A stretch of 9,023 nt of DNA from Prolixibacteraceae bacterium. GTDB taxonomy: Bacteria; Bacteroidota; Bacteroidia; Bacteroidales; Prolixibacteraceae. Positions within the stretch are counted from its first letter, which is position 1. Each line of letters starts with the position of its first letter. The position numbers were made by a program, and so were the translations under genes. Shown piece after piece: positions 4,288 through 9,023 of the stretch. The notes under the pieces were generated by a model. The model ran no database searches. It saw only the letters and a program-made list of their open reading frames with translations, and was not told where the DNA came from. The stretch covers positions 1 to 9,023 of the forward strand of contig JAGODU010000161.1 of the NCBI GenBank assembly GCA_017998095.1. The letters run 5' to 3'.

Positions 4288-5463
4288 ATGGAAAAAGGTC
4301 GTATTCAAAACCTTAGTACAGATTACAATTACTCAACAATTCCTGTAAAAATACTGAATGACAGCAAATTATCTGCCACAGCCAAAGGCATACTGGCTTT
4401 TCTTCTGAGTCTGCCCAAGAACCATAATATCAACAAGAAAGACCTTACAACATATTTTAAAGAAGGGTACTATGCATTAAATAAGGCATTTGAAGAACTT
4501 GTTAAACACAGGATTGTCCACACAATTGAAGTGCGGGACAAGAAGGGACATTTTAAGGGTTTTGAATATGTCGTTCATGAGTTCCCCAAAAAAAGGTTTG
4601 GAGACCAGAAAAAAGTATTACCGAGTCGTAATTACCGCAAATCGGATATTCAGGATTCGGGTGATATCCTATTGAACAACATCTTCAATGAAGATTGCAT
4701 TTTAACCATGAGTAAGATGCCAGATAATTATGTTGATTTGGTGCTTACATCTCCACCATATGACAATTTACGGTCATATAATGGCAATAATAAATTCGAG
4801 TTTGAAAAAATCGCTGTTGAACTTACCCGAATTATTAAGAATGGTGGTGTTATTGTCTGGATTGTTGGTGATGGAGTAAATAAGGGGGGTAGTGAAACTT
4901 GTACATCCTTTAAACAGGCATTGTTTTTCAAGGAGTACTGTGGACTCAGACTCCACGATACGATGATTTTTGAAAAGAATACGACTACCTATCCTGCAAA
5001 GCCTGATGGAATAAGGTATACAGCATCCTTTGATTATATGTTTGTCTTCAGCAAAGGCAAGCCTAAAACTGTGAATCTGATTGCTGATAAAAAAAACAGA
5101 TGGTCAGGAACTACCAATTTCGGACAAAAGACAGACAGGAATGAAAATGATGAACTTATTCCCGTGAGAAAATTCAAACCTATTCCAGAATATTCACCCA
5201 GAACTAACATATGGAGATATGTGACAGGGAATGGTTATTCCACAGAGGACAAAATTGCCCATCAACACCCAGCCATATTTCCAGAGCAACTGGCATATGA
5301 CCATATCTTAACTTGGACTGATGAAAAAGATGTTGTTTATGACCCATTTGCGGGGTCTGGGACTGTTCTTAAAGCAGCAATGATAAATAATAGGAAATTC
5401 ATGGGAAGTGAGATTGTCAAAGAGTATTTTGAATTGGTAAATAAACGGTTAAAAATGATATAA
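4288..5463 (+). CDS. Winged-helix / beta-class DNA methyltransferase fusion
   Basis: A 391-residue protein with two parts. Residues 1-100 (YSTIPVKILNDSKLSATAKGILAFLL... then KKDLTTYFKEGYYALNKAFEELVKHRIV) match the winged-helix domain at the N-terminus of many plasmid and phage replication proteins (HTH_36/DnaD-N style). Residues about 126-391 are an amino-methyltransferase using S-adenosylmethionine: catalytic motif IV T-S-P-P-Y-D at 154-159, motif X-like HPAIFPEQLA at 327-336, and the AdoMet-binding motif I D-P-F-A-G-S-G-T at 352-359 followed by acidic E375. Motif IV before motif I is the beta-class order; SPPY is most common in N4-cytosine enzymes, though N6-adenine is not excluded. Both parts read through without a frame break. 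The wing domain may provide site recognition or link methylation to replication or to its own transcription. It converges with the polymerase-like gene, 18 bases apart. Confidence 0.9.
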   Translation: MEKGRIQNLSTDYNYSTIPVKILNDSKLSATAKGILAFLLSLPKNHNINKKDLTTYFKEGYYALNKAFEELVKHRIVHTIEVRDKKGHFKGFEYVVHEFPKKRFGDQKKVLPSRNYRKSDIQDSGDILLNNIFNEDCILTMSKMPDNYVDLVLTSPPYDNLRSYNGNNKFEFEKIAVELTRIIKNGGVIVWIVGDGVNKGGSETCTSFKQALFFKEYCGLRLHDTMIFEKNTTTYPAKPDGIRYTASFDYMFVFSKGKPKTVNLIADKKNRWSGTTNFGQKTDRNENDELIPVRKFKPIPEYSPRTNIWRYVTGNGYSTEDKIAHQHPAIFPEQLAYDHILTWTDEKDVVYDPFAGSGTVLKAAMINNRKFMGSEIVKEYFELVNKRLKMI

Positions 5464-5481
5464 TCCTTCCCATGTTATTTT

Positions 5482-7374
5482 TTAACTGTTTGAAATCTCT
5501 ATCAACTTGTTGATTAATTTATTTGTGTTTTCCTGAAACTGCGGTATCGGGTAGTTTGATTGAAGATTTGCTATGTCCTCTTCAAGTGCCAATTGTGTTT
5601 CCATTGTAATGCCGTCCAATTCATATATCTGCCATAGAGTTTCGAGACTGACATAGTTAAAATAGTCCTGCTCAACGTGCTTAGGAAGTGTTATTTCCTG
5701 CAACTGCTCCCAGAATAATTCGTTGTCTTTTAGTTTATTGTCATCATCAGCATGCAACATTGAATAAAAGAAAACCTCATCGAAATCATCCACGTAATCA
5801 ACATAATCCGTTTCATTAATCAGCCTATGCATTATCTCATCGGCATTGAACTCTTCAAATTCCACCCGATAGATGAAATCGAATGATTTGAACACATCGT
5901 TTATGATTTGCTCAACCTCTTTTCTTTTGTTTATCGGGAATACCAGTGAATCATGCCGTGTAAAACAATTGATACCCTGTTTTTTTGCCTCTTTCCAGAT
6001 ATTGTCGATGAAGACCTCTGCTTCTACTCGTTGCAGACCTATCGCAAACTGATTATAGCCATTTTTTTCTTTGAAATCATTTATGATGCTGATAACAGTC
6101 GGATATAAATGTCTGAACTGGCGAACCAGTTCATTTTCAGGTTTGGGTTTCGAAAAAACTGTGCGAAAAGCAATTCCTTTACCGTGTGCCCGTTGTGGCA
6201 GGTTTAATTCACTTTTTATAATGGAATAAAAGTCATGCAACAGGGCATCACACAAATACTGGTAAACATCATTTGTAATATAATCATTTATGATTGGACT
6301 GGTTGTGTTCAGACCCTCTTCAGGAAGTTCATTTTTATGCCCGTCCAACACCCTTACAAGACCCGTAACAAAAGATTTTGCTTGTTTCTTTTTAAATTTT
6401 GCAATTAATTCAACACCAGAATGGTTCAGGTAGTAGTTTATCATGTTGGCAAACAATGCAAACTGACTGCACTTCAAATCGGCTTGTTGAATATATTGTC
6501 CGTTGATGCGGATAAACGGTAGCAAAGCCGTTGGTAGTGAAGATAATTTGCTGTAAACCCTCAGTGTGTTGCGATTCCTGCTGAAATTGAAATTGTCAGG
6601 AAGGAAACTCTTTACCTGCCACATGTAATGAGTTGAAAGATTCTGAACGGCAATGCGGTTGAACTGCTCTTCATCAGCAATCACAAACTTGTCTTTGTAG
6701 TAAAGCAACTTCTTACCCTGCTCATCAGCAATTTTCCGTGCTGCTTCAACACTCATGTGACTTGCTGTAAAACCATCATTGTCACGGTAAATTCGAACCA
6801 AAACAGGAAGGGTCTTTGGTATGCCTTCAATGTAATCATTGTTCAGATAACCATTGACAACATCAGCAATATTGGTTTCAACCCATTCCAGTGCTTTACC
6901 CTTTTGCATCCGTATCAGTTCTGGTTTTATTCCGAGTTTGGTGATTGCGTCCCTGCCAGTTGCGGTTGAATCCACCATATCTGCCGACAGGCTCTTGGAT
7001 TTTGTTCCAGCGTATCTAATAATCGTGCATTCGTCATGGAGATACTCAGGGTTGATTCGATACCCCGTGACACGAGAGGAATTGCCAAAATCATCAACAT
7101 ATAGAACCCAGTCTTTCTGAATTACCTGTTCCGTTACCAGTTTGTCAATGTATTTTGAATAATGTGAACCAATGGTAGTTCTCCAATATTCACGGGATAA
7201 AGGGGAGAAGTGAAGATATGAAGCATCATCAGACATTTGATGCATATAAATCAAACCTACAACCAACAGATAGTTATCATGCGTTCTAAACTCTCTTTCA
7301 TTAGCAGTAATGTTTCTTATAACATTCACAACTCTCTTAGGAAGATATTCAGAATAGAATTTTATTTTGCTCAT
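5482..7374 (-). CDS. Polymerase of the family A DNA polymerase / T7-type RNA polymerase superfamily, with N-terminal winged-helix-like region
   Basis: A 630-residue protein. Three motifs of the right-hand polymerase fold appear in order. Motif A: D299-L-K-C-S303-Q with the metal-binding Asp, resembling the D-x-x-C-S of T7 RNA polymerase and the D-Y-S-Q of Pol I. Motif B (O-helix): R395, K399, F403, F407, each four residues apart, the exact R/K/F/Y spacing of E. coli Pol I (R754, K758, F762, Y766), although the usual Tyr-Gly is Phe-Ser. Motif C: R-H474-D475-S with the second metal Asp, preceded by an LQRVEAEVF helix. Asp299 to Asp475 is 176 residues, against 177 in Pol I. Residues 55-115 look like a winged helix. 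No exonuclease domain is evident. DNA or RNA product cannot be decided. Probably a replication protein of a mobile element; its upstream DNA is repeat-rich. The gene starts at the only plausible ATG. Confidence 0.75.
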   Translation of the reverse strand: MSKIKFYSEYLPKRVVNVIRNITANEREFRTHDNYLLVVGLIYMHQMSDDASYLHFSPLSREYWRTTIGSHYSKYIDKLVTEQVIQKDWVLYVDDFGNSSRVTGYRINPEYLHDECTIIRYAGTKSKSLSADMVDSTATGRDAITKLGIKPELIRMQKGKALEWVETNIADVVNGYLNNDYIEGIPKTLPVLVRIYRDNDGFTASHMSVEAARKIADEQGKKLLYYKDKFVIADEEQFNRIAVQNLSTHYMWQVKSFLPDNFNFSRNRNTLRVYSKLSSLPTALLPFIRINGQYIQQADLKCSQFALFANMINYYLNHSGVELIAKFKKKQAKSFVTGLVRVLDGHKNELPEEGLNTTSPIINDYITNDVYQYLCDALLHDFYSIIKSELNLPQRAHGKGIAFRTVFSKPKPENELVRQFRHLYPTVISIINDFKEKNGYNQFAIGLQRVEAEVFIDNIWKEAKKQGINCFTRHDSLVFPINKRKEVEQIINDVFKSFDFIYRVEFEEFNADEIMHRLINETDYVDYVDDFDEVFFYSMLHADDDNKLKDNELFWEQLQEITLPKHVEQDYFNYVSLETLWQIYELDGITMETQLALEEDIANLQSNYPIPQFQENTNKLINKLIEISNS

Positions 7375-7414
7375 AAGTCAACAACAAATAAGAAAGAAGA
7401 TGTCCATGTTTGTA

Positions 7415-7527
7415 GCCAAGACTCGTAATTTACATGACCAAGACCCTCTGTATATTCTTATTATACAGCATTATACGGACATGTAATATGGTTGAATACA
7501 AAGATAGCAATTTTGAGTCTTGGTCAC
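7415..7527. repeat. Nested inverted and direct repeats upstream of the polymerase gene; operator or origin candidate
   Basis: CCAAGACTC (7416-7424) and GAGTCTTGG (7515-7523) are exact inverted copies; TGACCAAGAC (7435-7444) and GTCTTGGTCA (7517-7526) are another 10-bp pair using the same right arm; a half-site TTGGTCA recurs at 7543-7549. Inside, TTACATGaCC (7430-7439) faces GGaCATGTAA (7477-7486), and CTGTATA (7448-7454) faces TATACAG (7462-7468); these two pairs share one centre (7458). TTATACAG and TTATACGG (7461, 7471) repeat exactly ten bases apart. A binding array for a regulator or initiator fits; so does a plasmid-type origin. Confidence 0.6.
7499..7506 (-). promoter_or_regulatory. 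-7 box (TATCTTTG) of the polymerase gene
   Basis: On the minus strand this is an ideal TAnnTTTG box, giving a leader of roughly 115-120 bases that would contain the CTGTATA/TATACAG hairpin. No good -33 element is visible. The inverted-repeat arm at 7515-7526 lies in the spacer just upstream, so a protein bound there would cover the promoter. Confidence 0.5.
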
Positions 7528-7645
7528 ATAGATGATTAATAATTGGTCAAAAAACAAGAAAATTTTTCTAATTAATGAATATTTTATATGGTATTAAATG
7601 ATATAACAGTTATTATCTAATGTATTACTTTAGTTAATGTGTGTA
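7528..7645. other. Very AT-rich stretch between repeat cluster and hsdR remnant
   Basis: Almost no G or C for over 100 bases and no gene. Adjacent to the repeat cluster, it has the look of a DNA-unwinding element beside an origin, but AT-richness alone is weak evidence. Confidence 0.35.
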
Positions 7646-8899
7646 TCAGCCAGATATTCCATTAATAAACGTTTCAACAAAATCCATTATCCGTTTCAGT
7701 ATCCTTTCCCCTGTTGTTCTACGCTGAAGCAGGGTTGGTTTTTCTTCAACCAGCAGTTCCAGTATTTCATCCCGCATGGGTTCTTGTTCGGAATACAAAT
7801 AATTTTCAATCAATGTTTGTGTTTTTTCTTTCGATAATTTTTCTTCCTCAACCATCTTCAGGAATGCCTTCTCCTGCTCCACCATCCAAAACTTCTCAAA
7901 TTCCTGTGGTATATCATCGGTATCCAAAATAACGGGCATGTTTTCCCTTATGAACTTTTCAATCAGTTCCTTTTTACTTCTTAACTGCATTTCAGTATTC
8001 AGCAGGTTGAATATTTCCTTTTCAATCTGCTCCGCATCTTTTTTCTGGTTGGCTTTAAGTTTGATGAGCAAACGAATGATGTATGCAACATTTATTTCGT
8101 CACGGTGAATAAGTTCCAGTTCAAAGTCAACGTCTTCGAGTATGCTGACTTTTTCTTTGGCATGTTCGCTTTTTACTTTATCATGCAGGTCAAGATACTT
8201 ACTCTTATAATCTTCAAACTGCTGTTCTGTCATCGATAAATCGCTCCACTTGAAATCGGAGAATGATGCCAGTACGTTTTTTATGCGCATCAAATCCCTG
8301 AAGGCTATGATGAATTTCAGTTCATCATCTTCGGTTACCAGATTGTTTACACTATCAACAGTGGGTGTAATTTTAAGCAGGTTGATGAAGCCGTCATTAA
8401 ATACCTTTACATAATCATCATACGGCTTCATGATGATTTCTTCAATAGCATCCTTGTTGCTGAAAAGGGTTATGGCTTCATCAGTGGCATTTTTCAGGTT
8501 GCGAAAAACCACAATGTTACCCTGAGATTTCAGTTCATTCAGAATGCGGTTAGTTCGGGAATATGCCTGTATCAATCCGTGATATCGCAGGTTCTTGTCA
8601 ACATAAAGAGTGTTAAGGGCTGGACTGTCAAATCCTGTCAGATACATATTAACAACCAGCAATATGTCAATCTTCCTTTCTTTAACCTTTTTGCTGATGT
8701 CGTTGTAATAGTTGTAGAAACTCTGACTGTCCCGTGTTGAAAACGCTGACCCGAACATCTGGTTGTAATGTCCGATAAATTCATCCAGTTTTTCACGGGT
8801 GTGTGGATTGGTAGCGTAGGCAATATCTGGTTCGGCTGCAACTGAAATTTCTTCTGGGATGAATCCATTAGCATCAACATCATCTTCGTTGGCAATGTA
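7646..8899 (-). pseudogene. Type I restriction subunit HsdR, C-terminal fragment (5' truncated)
   Basis: About 417 codons of an HsdR translocase of the EcoR124-like group, which in a full enzyme cuts and pumps DNA within an HsdRMS complex. Visible: ANEDDVDANGFIPEE, then helicase motif V region V-N-M-Y-L-T-G-F-D-S-P, the VDKNLRYHGLIQAYSRTNR block containing motif VI, and the long helical C-terminal domain that docks to the methylase. Missing are the N-terminal nuclease and the first ATPase domain (motifs I-IV), normally some 600 residues. Reading in frame upstream of the internal ATG at 8758, family similarity persists to Y-I-A-N-E-D-D near 8899, then stops at the palindrome, and an in-frame stop follows at 8927-8929. 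Translation from 8758 would give 370 residues lacking a functional motor. hsdM and hsdS are not in the window. Almost certainly inactive unless the 5' half continues beyond the inserted repeat. Confidence 0.88.
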
Positions 8900-9023
8900 A
8901 CGGTTTTGTGTATGGCTCGTTGCGGATTAGACAGCGAGTTTTTTCGGTTAAGCAGTAAGGTTAGTAAAAAAGCAATAACTTTGAGTTATACACTTCAGCC
9001 GCAATGAGCTATACACGTTGTTA
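8898..9023. repeat. ~126-bp imperfect palindrome interrupting hsdR (attC-like or small mobile repeat)
   Basis: GTGTATGGCTCGTTGCGG (8908-8925) and CCGCAATGAGCTATACAC (8999-9016) are inverted copies with 16 of 18 matches, and the outer edges both carry TAAC/GTTA (8898-8901, 9020-9023). A third related half-site, GAGTTATACAC (8983-8993), directly repeats GAGCTATACAC (9006-9016) 23 bases away. Overall length and imperfect arms resemble integron attC sites or a small non-autonomous palindromic element; GTTGTTA at the edge does not match the attC consensus GTTRRRY. Similar TATACAC...GTTGTTA palindromes are, from memory, frequent between genes in Bacteroidota. The window ends at its right edge, so the far boundary is uncertain. 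Confidence 0.6.

Noticed and set aside
4490..4956. Small frames on both strands inside the methyltransferase gene
   Set aside because: All lie within a strongly supported coding frame and show no motif of their own.
4288..5463. Complete restriction-modification system
   Set aside because: No nuclease motif is seen in any neighbouring gene; the convergent gene has polymerase motifs and the hsdR remnant belongs to a type I system whose hsdM/hsdS are absent.
5463..5482. Bidirectional terminator between the convergent methyltransferase and polymerase genes
   Set aside because: The 18-base gap and nearby sequence contain a T-run but no stem of useful length.
7415..7527. CRISPR array
   Set aside because: The repeats are short, inverted, irregularly spaced and tied to a promoter; there are no spacers of constant length and no cas genes.
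7646..8758. A complete 370-residue gene starting at 8758
   Set aside because: Family similarity continues in frame upstream of that ATG and the HsdR nuclease and first motor domain are missing, so this is a fragment of a larger gene.
8638..8895. Minus-strand 85-residue frame overlapping the start of the hsdR fragment, considered as evidence of a frameshift
   Set aside because: The main hsdR frame itself stays open and homologous from 8758 up to about 8899, so no frameshift is needed; the other frame is low-complexity shadow.

Overview
The window is AT-rich accessory DNA, most likely from a member of the Bacteroidota. The reasons are several copies of the Bacteroidota-type -7 promoter box (TAnnTTTG) at sensible places (minus strand 2299-2306, 3416-3423 and 7499-7506; plus strand 3463-3470), the near absence of Shine-Dalgarno sequences, and the style of the proteins. 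Phylum is inferred; there is no rRNA or marker gene here.

Layout. 1-243 is non-coding and holds a GC-rich hairpin with a run of eight G. 244-965 is a translationally coupled pair of small unknown genes that look like distant paralogues. Facing them, 970-2330 (minus) is a compact three-gene operon: a HEPN-fold protein, an unknown protein ending in -YALAA, and a SecB-like chaperone, with a recognisable promoter. I read this as a possible toxin-antitoxin-chaperone (TAC) type module with an unusual toxin/antitoxin pair. 2488-3063 (minus) is a small serine recombinase bracketed by a 12-bp direct repeat. 3205-3396 (minus) is a small unknown gene divergent from an XRE regulator (3486-3731), with an 11-bp perfect inverted repeat spanning both promoters. 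A second XRE regulator (3944-4186) precedes a fusion of a replication-protein-like winged helix to a beta-class DNA methyltransferase (4288-5463). Convergent with it is a 630-residue protein (5482-7374, minus) carrying the three palm/fingers motifs of the family A DNA polymerase / T7-type RNA polymerase superfamily behind an N-terminal winged-helix-like region. Its upstream region (7415-7527) is dense in nested inverted repeats and is followed by very AT-rich DNA. 7646-8899 (minus) is the C-terminal part of a type I restriction subunit HsdR, cut off exactly where a ~126-bp imperfect palindrome (8898-9023) begins; the window ends at the end of that palindrome.

How the parts may work together. 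Recombinase, two XRE regulators, methyltransferase and a stand-alone polymerase with an origin-like repeat region suggest the core of a mobile element (plasmid, phage-plasmid or integrative element), with the chaperone-linked module as a stabilisation or defence cargo and the broken hsdR as host or older defence-island DNA. The best candidates for something undescribed are the HEPN / YALAA-tailed / SecB-like operon and the polymerase with its upstream repeat region.
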